A program made the translations under genes and the position numbers. From Strongylocentrotus droebachiensis (taxonomy: Eukaryota; Echinodermata; Echinoidea; Camarodonta; Strongylocentrotidae), in contig JAVYIG010000088.1 in the NCBI GenBank assembly GCA_035222895.1, positions 314,001-378,000 of the forward strand: a DNA stretch of 64,000 nt. The letters run 5' to 3'. Positions 1-12,923 of this stretch are shown here, in pieces (the first letter of the stretch is position 1; the number at the start of each line of letters is the position of its first letter). The notes under the pieces are model-generated. The model ran no database searches. It was not told the origin of the DNA and worked only from the letters and a program-made list of their open reading frames with translations.

Positions 1-59
1 TCTTCCTATGAATTTGCTTTTAAAGTCCTATCATAAAACACTTATTTTTCCACATCCAT

Positions 60-268
60 TACCCACTTCCGTTATCCCACCATCAATATTCTTTGATTTA
101 AAGATGTACCTATAATTGTTTGTTATGAATGTACTATTTTTAATGACTTTGTAATACTATTGTATTTTGTGCAGTATCCGTGTGTTAATATTTATGTAAA
201 TTGCACTCAATTCAGCCGAAAGGCTGCCATGTACAATGTTTTTTATACCACAATAAATAAATAAATAT
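60..268 (+). repeat. Possible non-LTR retrotransposon 3' tail
   Basis: An AT-rich stretch contains a small hairpin (GCCGAAAGGC) and ends in repeated AATA units. This layout is common for the 3' ends of old LINE copies in invertebrates. No coding remnant is visible, so the assignment rests on the tail only. Confidence 0.3.
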
Positions 269-1295
269 GTTTTGAATATTACATGTAAATGACGATAAAA
301 ATTTTGACGGGAAACCGCCTACTAATTGATATATTTGGTAAATTAGTATATCTCTTGCCTGTTGAGAGATACAAATGCACGTGTCGCGCACGTGTGTGTA
401 GTCCCATATACATCTTTCTGTGTACAGTGCTTCTAACTTTATGAAGACTTGGCCAAATTTCTTATAATTTTGAGGATTCCAGAACCTTGCAGTACATGTA
501 CATCTATGCTAGATGATCAACCTTTTCTGATCGATTTCACAACGTTTCTTTCACTATGCAATTGCATGACCATAACTGGTCTTTAGCTTTAAGAAAAACA
601 GAAGTAAAAAATAACATACAAAAATTGACAGAACAATTATATGCTGAATTAAACAGATACGTGTTAAGATTATTTTTAAACACTTCAAATGATCTGCTAC
701 TAGTACTACAAATCTCTCTAGGAAGAGCATTCCAAAGCGAAGGCCTTGCATGAGCAAAGGTTCCTAACCCCTACTTTAATAGAATTGGGCTTAGGTAGAA
801 CAAGAAATCCAGATTTTTGAGAGCGTAAAGATCTGGACGGGATGTAATGGTTTATGAAATTGATATTGCACCGAGCTAGGAGCAGATCGAGCCATTATTT
901 TACTGGTACATATGGTTTCTTTAATGATTGGCACAATATACATGTAAGATTTTTTAATTGTAATTTTTAGAGTGCTTTCCGAGCTTTCCAGCGCTCTATA
1001 GTGCTCTCTATGCTTTGTTTTATCATTTTCATTTTCTCAATTAATCATTTTTAGATAAAAAGGTGTGCAGTCTCTGCACTTACAGGTAATCAATAACACA
1101 ACAAGTCTCTGGTTTCTAGGCTCACAGGATATCAATTACAACGCTTGTAAAACTGAGAGTTGGTCTTGGTTAATTATTACTAGTGCTCAGTGTAGTATAA
1201 TAAATTATTTCCTCATCCTCTTTTCCCCTTATAGCACAATGAAAATGGGACTGTTGTACCTGAAGAATACAACCAACTTTTATCCGTTAATGTAC

Positions 1296-1327
1296 AGTGT
1301 ACATGTACATGTACATGTACATGTACA
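1296..1327. repeat. (ACATGT)n simple repeat
   Basis: Alternating TACATG units form a self-complementary simple repeat. Shorter copies recur throughout the first 10 kb, for example near 1930, 3750-3800, 6170 and 7345. It gives false His/Val-rich reading frames on both strands. Confidence 0.8.
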
Positions 1328-3830
1328 CATAAAGGTCTAATAATAATAATAGTATCAGTGAAAAAAATACAGGGGGCTGAGGGCGAAAATGGCCCCCGAA
1401 ATGCCCAAAAGAGCCCCATAAATATACATAGAGTTCAATGCAAAACATATTTTAGCAAGTTATTTTTAGGCATGCAAGCTTGAAATGTAGCCCCCCAAAA
1501 ATAAATATTATTTTTTTCCCTGATTTATATTGCACACAATGCACGTCTGTATGTATCACTCCCAGTTTATGCTCAAGGTACCTATGAACTATCACAGTAA
1601 CCTGGCTTTAGGCCAGCTCCCCTTGGTCACTACAAGCATTCAAGGAATAACTTGAAAGGCTTCCTCCCAGGTATCAATTTAGTGAATTTACTACACATAA
1701 ACCTGGGTGGAGAGAGGCAAGTGCAGATTAATGTACTCTAGCAAAATGACATTATATATAGAGAGAGAGAGAGTCAGGGTTGCTGGTTGGGACATGAAAC
1801 TAATACAAAATTTCCTGTAAAAGATTAACTGGTATTGGGCAATCCAAAATAAAGCTGTAAAGGTTTATATCATGAAATAAACATGCACATGTACTGTAAG
1901 AGGAAGTATTTTAGACCTGTCTGTGTACATGTACTGTACATGTACAGGTGGTGACTTTCAAACTGACAAGGTCATCAGATCTTTATACTCAATAATGCTC
2001 ATTTCCCATTTCAAACATTTGTCCACAAGCATAGAGGAGAATCATATTAATAATGATGATTAATTTGAATGTTAACCATATATACATGTTATTGTAAAGA
2101 ACAATGAGACTATGAGAGGACAATAGTTACTAACAGAACAAAAAATATGCTTTTGTTCCCTGAAAATCCTAGACTTTTTCACAACACGTTTCGTCATCAC
2201 ACACCTCAACCAGGAAGTTAACACCACAATTCAGACTCTGCTCTTTATTTGTATAGAGTCTGATATTGCTAATAAAACAAATGAAGATCATGAGAACACA
2301 GTGCATACAGTACTACTACTACTAGTTCAGAATCTGGCTTTTTAAATTTTGATCTTCACCTCATCAAAGTGACCTCCCCCTACTTACTTGCTGCCTGCCG
2401 AAGATGGCATGATCATTAAATTAGGACACCTGTGATTATGTATAAATATTGTATTTTTTTCCACTAGAGCTCTTTTTCAATTTCTGAGAGTACTTTTGAA
2501 GCTTTTGAGAGCTAAAACATTCACTGCTCCCATGTATTTTTTTCACTGGACACCTGTCCCCCATCTCACTTTCTCACCCCTCCCCTCTCCCCCCCCCCCC
2601 CCCCCCCCAAAAAAAAAAAACCCAAAAAACATGGCATATACCATTATTCAACTAAAAAATAGTCTTCCAATCAAACACAAACAAATTTGCCTACATGTAC
2701 ATGTAGTAAAGGTATGTTTATAGTTGAGATAGGGATCATACAGGGCCTGTTTACACAATCATCATGTATACGTGTACATGTACATTCAAACTTATGGATG
2801 TTTAACTCTTATCGTGCCAAGAACACTGTTCTGTGCATGCGCTGGCGTGCCACGCACACATAATCGGGTTTCTGTTGACTTGCCATGGACACATAAACTC
2901 TCATCCGCTCGCGTGCCACGGACACATTTTCGTGCATAAGTACACAAGCTAATTGTTTATGCCTATTGTGCGATGCATAAAAGCATACAACGTACTACAT
3001 TACTCACAATCTTTAGAAAGATTGAAAGAGAAAAAATTGTTTTAATATTTCAGTTTTTAAGATTTGTGTATAGGCCTACAACTACGTGTACATGTAATCA
3101 TGTATGTATCTTTTGAAGAGAAATATACACCAATAATATGTATAATACTCAGCCATTTTAATATCATATACAGTGTACAATTAGGTACACAATGTACAGT
3201 ATGTATACCAGACTAAATGTATCTTGGTCATATGTTACCTCATAAGGGCTACCACTATAATTAACGTACATGTAGAGTCAATTACTATATGATCCTACAT
3301 GTATGTACAGAAACTGCAATGTACAAATGTACATGTGTATACTTGTACAGTAATAATAACTGTATGCAATAATGGTTCCTGAAACCAGTCATTATGCAAT
3401 CAGGGGGCAAACCCCTTTTGAAACACTGCACCCGCATTTAAATTTGCATAACGGTACTTTGTTTTGCCATATATGTACAGTAAATGTACTTCTCATTTGC
3501 ATTTGTCTTCAGAAGAAACTACATTTATACATGTAATATACACGGAGACTGCATATGTACATGTCAAACACTAACATGTTATTGTGTAGACTGCGATGTA
3601 GTTTGTTTTAAATGTTCACATAACGAAAAATTACTTGCTTGAAACAGGAATAAACCTGTTTATACAAAACATCCCCAAAATGAAAACTAAATCTAGATTG
3701 AAATTAATTCAAGTGAAAGATACTTCCAGAAATAAATGCTGTACAATATACATGTACATGTAGGCCTGCACTGTACATGCATGCATACATGTACATGTAC
3801 ATGCAGTGTATGTCAAATAATTATTGGTAA

Positions 3831-4022
3831 AATCTTCTTCTTCTTCTTCTTCGCCCTCTTCTTATTCTCCTTCTTCTTTTTCTCTTATTTTGTTTTCTTC
3901 TTGTTCTTCTTCTCCTTCTTCTCTATCATCTTCATCATCATCTTATTATTATTCTTCTCATTCTTTTCTTCTCCTTCTCCTTCTTTTTCTTCCACTTTGT
4001 TTCCTCAAGTTCTTTTTCTTTT
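3831..4022 (+). repeat. TTC-rich polypyrimidine tract
   Basis: About 190 bases made almost only of T and C, dominated by TTC units with TCA and TTA interruptions. The long Phe/Ser-rich frames across it are by-products of the repeat. Confidence 0.8.
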
Positions 4023-4658
4023 TCTCAAGATCACATTGCAGTAAAATGATTTTTTGTCAAAAGCCTGAATCTTTGCTCTGCGCAATCAGAAAAAGAAAAA
4101 CATGATGACTAGTGATTCAGAATGAACTCAGTTTTGTGTTAGTAAATGATATCACTGAGTCAAATGCCATGGGAACCATACTTCCTTGAAATCTAGCGAC
4201 TTGTTTTTCTCATTTTTCAAACAAACAACTCACATCCCTGTACAGAAGGTTAAGATATATCAGGGTTATTATTGCAATATTGGAATACGATATTCATATT
4301 GCACAGCAGGGATTTCTTTTCCGTCTAAGTGCAGTACTGCTACAAATCACATGTTACTCAAAATATGAATAAAAATGGAATCCATACATATTACCCAACT
4401 ACATTTGATAGAGTCTGGGACCAAAATGTGATACTTGCAAATAAAACCTAAGCTACCTAAATAAGCTACCTGTACGATATATATGTATTAGGAAATCATT
4501 AAAATAATTTATCTTAGAAAATTGGACATTTAATACTCGACCTTGGCAAGTATTAAAGTAGATAGTGGGCGAGACTGAAACAAAGTCTGTTGCATCACCA
4601 AACTCAAATTTAGCATTTTCTTCTATCAATTTAAGGAAAGAAACCTGAGTATTAGTAA

Positions 4659-5118
4659 GTTCTTCCAGTTCGAACCTAATTTAGTAAATGTAGCATTACG
4701 ATGTTATTATGTTTATTGTTTGATACTGAAGTAGTACATGTAGTTCTTCCAGTTCGAACCTAATTTAGTTAATGTAGCATTACGATGTTATTATGTTTAT
4801 TGTTTGATACTGAAGTAGTAGTACTTCCAGTTCTAACCTAATTTAGTTAATGTAGCATTACGATGTTATTATGTTTATTGTTTGATACTGAAGTAGTACT
4901 TCTTCCAGTTCGAACCTAATTTAGTTAATGTAGCATTACGATGTTATTATGTTTATTGTTTGATACTGAAGTAGTAGTTCTTCCAGTTCGAACCTAATTT
5001 AGTTAATGTAGCATTAATATGTTTATTGTTTGATACTGAAGTAGTAGTACTTCCAGTTCTAACCTAATTTAGTTAATGTAGCATTATGAATTTATTATAT
5101 TTATTGTTTGATACTGAT
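4659..5118 (+). repeat. Six-copy ~80-bp tandem repeat
   Basis: Six head-to-tail copies begin at CTTCCAGTTCGAACC-like starts near 4661, 4744, 4825, 4901, 4979 and 5048. Each carries the internal block ATGTTTATTGTTTGATACTG. The first four copies are 78-83 bp, while the fifth has a short internal deletion. Identity is high, so the expansion is recent. Confidence 0.9.
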
Positions 5119-5180
5119 TTAAGAGAGAAGCAGTAATTGGAGGAGAGATACACGTACAGGAGAGGAGAGTACAACAAGGA

Positions 5181-5318
5181 GGCACGATGGTTCAGTGGTA
5201 GAGCAGGAGTCTCCTAACTGGAAGGTCTCAGGTTCAAAACCAATTCAATGCAAGAGTGCCTCTGGTAATATTGATCCTCATTACCAAGTCCCACGGAGAG
5301 TACTTAACAATCAGTTTC
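5181..5318 (+). repeat. tRNA-derived SINE
   Basis: A tRNA-like head has an A box (TGGTTCAGTGG, 5188-5198) and a B box (GGTTCAAAACC, 5231-5241) at tRNA spacing. A non-tRNA tail follows, sharing the block ATCCTCATTACC with a second copy at 8577. The anticodon stem pairs poorly, so it is a SINE head and not a working tRNA. Confidence 0.7.
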
Positions 5319-5455
5319 CTGAGGCCGGTTTCACATAGCCTTTTTTCATTGACAAATGACAAAAATCAGTGTCAAATCTGCTGATAACCAATCAGAAGCA
5401 AGGATTTCAGTAGCTTATAACAAAAACTGTAATTTGTCACTGATGACGCCCCCTG
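5319..5455 (+). mobile_element. MITE family B, truncated copy
   Basis: This stretch matches the palindromic element at 18431-18584 almost base for base over the block from GGTTTCACA to TTTGTCACTGATGAC. It lacks the last ~20 bases of the right terminal repeat. It abuts the SINE to its left. Confidence 0.75.
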
Positions 5456-7239
5456 GTCGTTTACTTTAATACAAGCATACATTCTTAGCGACTCAGGTAA
5501 ATCAACCAAACCAGCATACACATGTATACGTTTGGGAGATTTCAGCTCGCACAATTTTGATAAGAATGCATGGTCACAGGAAATTGAGTTCAAGTTTCTC
5601 AAAGTCATTTATATTGATGCATATTTCTTTCCAGATTTTGTGAAATCTAACTTGTTTGCAACTTCACAGTGGTATATTGATTGCAAGTCACCGCCGTGTC
5701 ATGTCTGGTAATCAGACCTTTGAATACCACAATAACAAAATATGGGTGACACATTCAGAAGGTGGGCCATACAAATCTCCTGATATATCATTGATTTCCT
5801 TAAATTACTTATACTATATAATTTGACAAGTAACAAATTTATCAATAATTGAGTATATGCTGGCCTACATGTATATATTGCCTAAAATGGCATTCTACAT
5901 ACATGTACTGTAAGCATGTACATTGTAGCTCTACACACATAAATGCGAACATATAACGCACAGTACAAGTTGTACAAGAGCGTGATTTGATTTATTATTT
6001 TTTTCTAGATGATGAAGCAAGTGTATCATGCAGATAGTCACTAATAGTCAGTAATAAATGGGACTGGTTAATTTCTTGTTTGTTGGTTTCTTTGTTTATT
6101 TCTTTTTTTCCTTTGTTTTGATTTTTTGTTTTGCCAGTTCAATTTGAAAACTTTATTTTCTTGTTTAAGTACATGTACATGTACATGATCTGAAAGTTTC
6201 AATGATTTGCAGTTTGCTTCACAAGATTCTAGTCAAAATTTCATTGAAATTCATTAGATATGACCAAGAAAAAGTAAAGATGCAATAGGTACAAATGTAC
6301 ATGTACTATGTACTTTATACACTTTATTTATCACACCAATATAGCATTTCCCTGCCAACAACGCTACTGATAGGCATACAAAAAAAATGTAACTTGTACA
6401 CTGTAGTTACAATATGCATATTTTACCAGGGCAACGAGAGAGAATATATATACTGTATTAATCCAACCACCCCAAAATGTATGTACTGTATGTACCGGTA
6501 AATGAAAACAGAGTGATTTGTGGACACAGCATAATATTGGCTTTAGAATCATAAACGTGTGCTCTGTGCACGTGGCATACAAAAGGGGGAAATATTGATT
6601 GATGAGATATTCACAAACCTCAAACTATTATGGAAGCTCATTTCCTATGCATGTACTGTACTTTGACTGTTGTAATACAAAATTAACCAAATTCTTTAAA
6701 GCCCCTCTTTAGGTTTTCTGCATACAAAAGGAAACCCAAATTATGTATTATTTTATGAATATTTATCTTCAAACTAACATTTTTTGGGGGGGAGGGGGAA
6801 ATCATTGCAGAAATGTGTGTTAAAATGACATCCTCTTTCACATTATGATACAATTTACCGGTAAGTGAAATTCGCCATCATATTTTTGGCATATTGCCTT
6901 ACAAATGACAAGGGTCTGCGCATGGAGACTACCGTGTGCCTGCATCTCACAATGCAGGACCATGCGAGAAGTGGATGCATCACCGGCATCGCGTAAACAA
7001 CAACCAACCTCCGACATTTGGCATCTAATTGGTGAGTAAGAATTGCCAAGGGTTGAGTGTGTGACAGGTAATCAGTGGTTTATTATGGACGAGACATGAC
7101 CGACCGACTCCCACGTTCATACATGTAGGTACTACACCAGTGAAAACATGCACAGGAGCTAAATGTACAGTAGTTTGCAAGCATATCTTAATGGCCCGAA
7201 TTCACAAAGGAGGTTTAACTTCTAAATTTAACCCATGGT

Positions 7240-7437
7240 TTAAAGCCCCACTGTCCTACTTGCTCCCTCTATATAGAAAACTTCCCTAATCGGTGCCTGT
7301 TGGTCCCCCATGATCCTCTATTTCTTATGTTATTTGAGAGCTACATGTACATGTAAGTTGATTGAGATAGCCACCTGTCAGTGACCTCACTGTGTGGTGT
7401 AATCTCTCCTAGCCACACTAGTTTTGATAAGCTTTAA
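7240..7437 (+). mobile_element. TTAA-type MITE family A, copy 1
   Basis: It begins TTAAAGCCCCACTGT and ends in AAGCTTTAA. The internal blocks CTCCCTCTATATAGAAAA and TTGGTCCCCCATGATCCTCT occur in all family copies (9040, 25436, 35811, 46444, and 46959 inverted). Termini with TTAA at both ends suggest a piggyBac- or Kolobok-type nonautonomous element. It has no coding capacity. Confidence 0.8.
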
Positions 7438-7616
7438 ATCTTCATTTACATAACCCATGGTCTAAAATTAGCACACACTAAGTGCGACACAGTCAGAGGT
7501 CCAACACTAGACATGCGCAAGGCAAGGTATGCTTACCGGTACTTTCGCTAATTTTAAGCCATGCATTTTAAACCACGGGTTAAATTTAAACCTCCTTCTT
7601 GAATTTGGGCCGAATG

Positions 7617-7740
7617 TGTCGGTGGTCTGAACTGCAAGACTATGAAGATATCACAGTCTTTTGCCCTCTATAGGCCCTGTACTGTAGTTGCTCTAATCCA
7701 CACAGCAAGATTGACAAAGTTAGGGTAGACCCAAGGCTGT
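7617..7740 (+). repeat. Dispersed repeat H, copy 1
   Basis: The blocks GGCCCTGTACTGTAG and TTGACAAAGTTAGG are shared with 49590-49745 and, more loosely, with 18905-19070. The boundaries are not defined. Confidence 0.45.
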
Positions 7741-8576
7741 ATTGAATTATCTTTAATAGCAGTCGGTTATAACTAACCACCACAACACCACCACCACATG
7801 TATTGAACTGTCCAAACAAGTCTGTGCCACCAGACTACATGTATACAGGAGCAGTGAGCAATCTATCTAGCTCTGGATATTAAATCAACAGCTCATGAAA
7901 ATAAATTTGATAAAAACTAAATGCATACGAATCACTGAGTCAAAATCTTGTTAAAGTTTTACCAAGTCCAAGACAAGAGGAGCTCTCGAAAACCACAAAA
8001 GTATTTACATTTTCTCTGTCCTACACTACAGCAGCTGTCAGCCTTTTCCTATGAAGTATATTCTGTATAATTTATCAACAATCTTTCTCTGTACTTTACA
8101 AAGGCATATTTGTACAGGATTCAAGGAATAATGTTGTGGGCAGGTCCCATTTAAATGATATTGATTAATTAGTATCCAGAAGTCGAAGTTCATATGGAAA
8201 AATAAATGTAAACAAAATTAAAAGGAGGAAGTTGAAGAAGAAAAAAACGATAGGGCCCCTTAATTACCAGAGATCTGTAAGTGCTTCCTAGCTTTCTTGC
8301 TATGAATATTGACACAGAATATGAACAGGTCTCCAGTTTTATTGGAGGTAAATCTAAGCTATTTTGTTCTTTGTGCTACCAACCATATCTGCAACATTAC
8401 TGTAATGCTCTTTACGTTGATTACATTACATTTACAAGCCCTACTCAAGCACAGGTCAGACCAATATGCATGTATGTTCAGTGTACATTACAATTATATG
8501 AAATGGGTAACATACGTGAGTAACGTGACAGAAAGTAACAGAATGGCCCGATTAACAAAGGAGGTTTAATTGAAAT

Positions 8577-8760
8577 AGCTTTTAGTGGTAGAGCAATGGT
8601 CGCATAACCGGGAGGTTCCAGGTTCAAAACCAAGTTGATAGTGTTAATAGGGCTATTTGGTAAGCCATTAATCCTCATTACCCCCTTGGAGAAGATTTAA
8701 AGCGGTTTGTACTCTGGTTGCTAATTAACGATCATACACAAGCTTTCTTAGCAGTCAGGT
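8577..8760 (+). repeat. tRNA-derived SINE, 5'-truncated copy
   Basis: It shares TTTAGTGGTAGAGCA, a perfect B box (GGTTCAAAACC, 8621-8631) and the ATCCTCATTACC tail with the SINE at 5181. The first ~10 bases of the head are missing. Confidence 0.65.
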
Positions 8761-8785
8761 ATTAAAAACAAACAAACAAACTTAC

Positions 8786-8929
8786 TCTTTTTATGTTTGT
8801 AAGGGTTGCCTCCCTACTACACTGGAGTGGTATGTAGATACCATTGGGTAGCAGGCACATAAGCTCCACATTGGCGTGAAGGTCTCCTTCACTCCACTGG
8901 TCAAGGTTTGGAACAGACCCTGGAGCCAT
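8786..8929 (-). CDS. PIK3C: Class IA PI3K catalytic subunit p110, first coding exon
   Basis: This exon encodes the first 48 residues of a phosphoinositide 3-kinase catalytic subunit, which phosphorylates PtdIns(4,5)P2 to PIP3 at the plasma membrane when bound to a p85-type adaptor. The diagnostic stretch CLLPNGIYIPLQCSREATL (residues 25-43) is the start of the p85/adaptor-binding domain. It mixes features of vertebrate p110-alpha (CLLPNG) and p110-beta (GIYI), so the gene is probably the single pre-duplication orthologue. The ATG at 8929 is preferred because it puts about 20 residues before the motif, as in human p110-alpha. The frame is also open upstream to 9049, so an earlier start is not excluded. 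The exon ends in AGA followed by donor GTAAGT in phase 0, and begins after a TTTCAG acceptor at 9008-9009. The kinase, C2, helical and Ras-binding domains must lie beyond base 1. Confidence 0.85.
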
Positions 8930-9007
8930 TCTGACCGACTCCGCCCGCCTCCGGAATCCTCCTTCACAGACAAGCACAATCTGAAGTGGACTAGAGCCAA
9001 CAGATTT

Positions 9008-11469
9008 CTGAAAGATTTTTAAAAAACAGATTGAAAATTTTAAAGCCACACTGCACTACTTATAGCTGCTTGCTCCCTCTATATAACTAACAATGCATAA
9101 TCGGTGACCATTGGTCCCCCATGATCCTCTTTTTCTTATGTTAATTGAGCTGATTTGATATGATAACCACCTGCCCAGTGACCTTGCAGTGTGGTCAAAT
9201 CCCTCCTGTTCACTAGTATTGATGGGCTTTAAGATCCATAGTAAGTCATCAACCGATCTTCATGTACAGTTTCAACCAAATCAAAAAGGCTCTTGACATA
9301 CATGCTTATTCGGTAATTGGAAAAAGTCAGCACTACTTGGGTGTAACTTTTTTATTTCACTTTACTGTACTTGAAGCTTACAAAATGTTGTAATTTTCTA
9401 ATTCAGCTAATACTGAATATTCAATATTTTAATGAACCTTCTCTTTAGAAGTTCTCTTTAAACATGACCTGCAGCTCAAGGCTGATTTGGTCCGCTTTTA
9501 CAAAGTAATCAGGTATTTACCGGTACTGCATGATATACCGGTAAACATCAAAATACAAAAGCAATATAACATTATATAACAATGGTACATGTAACATCTC
9601 ACAGGATTTATATTATAAGTCTTTTATAATATTGCTGTGAGACGTTGTATCAAAGATGTGGATAAGTAGTTATCAAAATAATTTACCGATAGGCAATAAA
9701 ATTAAATATTCAAGGATAAATCTGTTTAAATACATACACTTTATGAGGTACAGTGTAGAACTGAAAAGTAGAAACTATAAATCAGCTGAAGTTGAAGTTG
9801 AACCTGGCCAAACATTATCTATAGCAGGTTATCACCCTTACACGAGTGTCCACAGTCCAAGCCTACGGTAGGCCTACTACTGAGTACTGTATTGCCAACT
9901 TTGTTACAATGTACACAACATTCTGCTATTGAGCTCACTCACATGACCAAACGTACAGTACAAGGTTATCTTGATAAATGATGTGACACAAACAACATTG
10001 TATACTGATGTTACAGTACACTGTACGAAGTGTACTTTCATGCAAGTTCATGTGATCGCACATTCACAAATTCTTAATGGTGAGCATTTTTAACTTTCAA
10101 GAGAGCAAGATCGATAGTTACATGTACCTGTGCTTGTACTATGGTCTCTCAATTATGATTTTTAGATAATATTTTTTTCTTTAATAATAAATTATCCAAA
10201 AATGTATGCTTTAGATTTGTGAGCATAATTTGTACGTCCCTTGAAAGACCAATGCCAGTAAATGGTGAGAGAAATTGTGGCATTAATGGCCTGCCATACA
10301 TGTAGTTAAGTCCAGCTTAAAGTAGATCTTAGTCTTTGTGAAACAACCCCTGGACATTTATTACTTTCTGAAGCCATTTGGATTTTTTTCTCTCTCAAGT
10401 AACCCCATGACCATAACATCTCAATCCACGAATCCTTAACCCCTGCATCTGTGAGATTTTTGGCAACCCTACAAAATTTGGAGATCTTCATTCTCCATAA
10501 AAAAAAGACAAGTCTTGCACATCCATTTAACCAGTCACACTCAGTCTGTTCAACACAATGAACACTTGATGATTTGATTTTCATCAAATTCACAATAGAA
10601 TCATATTTGAAATATTTCATCAATGATCAATCAGTGTGAAAGTGGAGTTTATCCTCTTCTAAATGCTGCCAAATATACTAGCATATACAGAGACGCCAAG
10701 TTCAAAGATCAGCTATGCGTGACATTTTCATGACTGGGCGGGCGAGCTCGCGGGCGAGGGTATAGCCTATGGCGTACATTTTGAAATCGCGCGCATGAGT
10801 ACGTCACGCCTGAGCGTTTTTTTAGACCCTCGAATACATCACGCATAATGCGTGACACTTGGTAGCTCGGCATACAATGTAGCTATCTGTGCATGGGTGT
10901 TAACTCAAGTACTTTATTAACACAATCGTAAACTAATCATGTGTAGCTAAATTTTAACAGACGATTTATAATAATTTCTGCAACTTAAACCTCTCTGTCT
11001 TTAGTCTTTGTCTCAGTGAATGTACTTGTAGTTAGAGGTCACTGTGAACAACATTTATCATGGTTTACACAGCTCAGCCCTACAGTCTACACTCCAACAG
11101 CCAATGACGGATAGCTCACACGCACCGGCTGTGCAGGCTGCACATGAGACTGTGCACATATTTTGTCTATAATTTATTGTTTTGAATGGAATTATAGTTT
11201 GAACCTGCAGATTTCTTAAATAATGCACACATGTTTAAAACGTCAAAATATACAAGTCAACATGAAGTACAGTATTAATACACAGGCTGGTCATAGCCTC
11301 ATAGTGATAGTCATACATGCTGTACAGTGAACTGTTGCAAATTATTGATTTGTTTACAACACTGTCTGGCAGAATGAAAAACAGATTGTAGATCTATCAG
11401 AGATATACGCAAGAAAAATATCGCATAAAACTAAAAGATCGTCTATGGACTTCTAAATGATTACTCACC
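9008..11469 (-). other. Probable 5'UTR intron of the PI3K gene
   Basis: Minus-strand splice signals bound the stretch, GTGAGT at 11469 and TTTCAG at 9008. It holds one MITE A copy, an AT-rich middle, and a short CpG-rich patch at 10730-10870. That patch has the direct motif TGCGTGACA on both sides, and could be an alternative promoter or a repeat. No coding exon was seen. Confidence 0.4.
9040..9232 (+). mobile_element. TTAA-type MITE family A, copy 2
   Basis: It runs from TTAAAGCCACACTGC to GATGGGCTTTAA with the shared internal blocks of the family. It lies 33 bases upstream of the PI3K first coding exon acceptor, in the 5'UTR intron. Confidence 0.8.
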
Positions 11470-11640
11470 TATATTTTCTCCAACATCTAAAGCTCTTACT
11501 CAGCCAGAATGAAGTATCACCTTTGCCTTTTTTTTAACATTTCTATCTCTACCGCCGACTTGTTTACGAGTTTACAGCAATCTGTGAATGCTAGCGGTGT
11601 CCGATGATCCGCAAATTGAACCCAACGAGGAAGTGAAATT
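11470..11640 (-). other. Probable 5' noncoding exon of the PI3K gene
   Basis: On the minus strand a mixed-composition stretch ends ATAG followed by the strong donor GTGAGT (11469-11464). Upstream lies a CpG-containing region around 11560-11640, as expected near a start site. There is no TATA box of note. The upstream boundary is a guess. Confidence 0.4.
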
Positions 11641-12000
11641 TGGACAAACAACATGCTCCGATCAATAGTCTCTTTTCATGAGATCACTGAGGAGGCTTCA
11701 TGTTTTGTTCGGCCGTATTGTGTGAGAGCTTGTTTTCCTACTTTACGCAAAATTTCTGAAAGTAGCTGGTTTATACGTCTAGGGTAAAGGACACCCACCA
11801 CTACCGTAAAAACCCTAATGGTGTAAGAAGGATGAGTCATATATATTCGATCGCTGCAGGAATCACATTTTATTATTAATCTCGAGTTGATATTTACTTT
11901 CTTCTCATATTGTAGGGAATACTAGTAAAAGTGCAATATAAATAAAATGATGACAAATCCATAAGATCAATTGGCTGTTTTGTTGTCTGCATAATATGTT

Positions 12001-12280
12001 TTGCGATCGATGGTGGTCGTGGCACGGTCGTGGCACCGTGGCGGCGGTGGTGGTAGTCGTCGGGTGGTAGTGGTGGTACGTGGTGCTAGTGGAGGTGGTG
12101 ATGGTGGTGGTGATGATGGTGGTGGTGGTGATGGTCGGGGTGGTGCTAATGGTGGTGTAGGTGGTGATGGTGCGTGGTGGTGGTGGTGGTGGTGGTGATG
12201 GTGGTGATGGTGGTGGTAGTGGGACCGTGGGGTGGTGTTGGTGGTGGTGGTGGTGTTGATGGTGGAGGTGGTGGTGGTGC
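12001..12280 (+). repeat. GGT/GAT trinucleotide repeat
   Basis: About 280 bases of GGT with GAT and CGT interruptions. It produces Gly/Val-rich frames on plus and His/Pro/Thr-rich frames on minus, none of which looks like a gene. Confidence 0.85.
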
Positions 12281-12641
12281 ATGGATATGGTGTTGATGAC
12301 GGGAGCCTGTTCCAAGCTGGAACAAAAATGTCATAAAAAGTATAGGTCAACATTAAAGTTGTATCATAAAATGAAAGAGACAATGCACACTTCTGTATTA
12401 AAAAAAAAAAAAAAATTCACCCCCAAAAATGTGCATAATTTGGGCTTTCTGTTGTACCCAGAAAACTTATTTCATCAATATTCGACTTCAAATACATTTG
12501 CTGCGAGAAATGTAAAATTTTGCCATCAAATTTGTGGGACTCAAGTCTAACCCTATAAAACGTCTTAGTTGAACCCCATCGTAAGTTCGTAAACCTAACC
12601 CTAACCCTACACTATATTGGCAATCGTATTTCGAATCTCCC

Positions 12642-12642
<1 letters not shown>

Positions 12643-12702
<60 letters not shown>
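12643..12702 (+). repeat. (GA)n microsatellite
   Basis: A near-pure GA dinucleotide repeat with one GACAGACA interruption. Confidence 0.9.
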
Positions 12703-12706
<4 letters not shown>

Positions 12707-12923
12707 TGTGATTGTGAGTCCATTTTTTTTTAATAATGATAATAATGGATACTATTATCCCTTTGAAAGAAAGAGCCCCTTAAAATAATTGTCGATGCAA
12801 GATTGTGCTCCCATCCCCAGCAATCCGTCTCTGATTAGTGATTAGTGTCACACAGAAAAGCTTTTGCTCAGAAACCGATATTAATTGAAATCAACACCAA
12901 CAACACCAGCAAATGAAGGAAAG

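Larger units (their letters stand above)
1..8785 (-). other. First coding intron of the PI3K gene (part)
   Basis: Everything to the left of the PI3K first coding exon should be intron, because that exon ends in a good minus-strand donor at 8785. No second p110 exon was recognised on the minus strand here, so the next exon probably lies outside the window. The stretch holds TACATG-type tracts, poly(C) runs, an ~80-bp tandem repeat, two related SINEs and MITEs, listed separately. The rest looks like ordinary AT-rich noncoding DNA. Confidence 0.45.

Noticed and set aside
5181-5263. A functional tRNA gene
   Set aside because: A and B boxes are present, but the anticodon and T stems pair poorly and a second copy carries the same unrelated 3' tail, so it is a SINE.
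10306-10623. A 105-residue minus-strand frame
   Set aside because: No family recognised, no splice context, and its C-terminal part coincides with a TTTCACAAAG-type repeat end.
12001-12383. His/Pro/Thr-rich and Gly-rich reading frames on both strands
   Set aside because: They follow directly from the GGT/GAT repeat, with no splice signals, conserved motifs or start context.
12596-12610. Telomere-like CCCTAA units
   Set aside because: Only two to three units; far too short to indicate a telomeric array.
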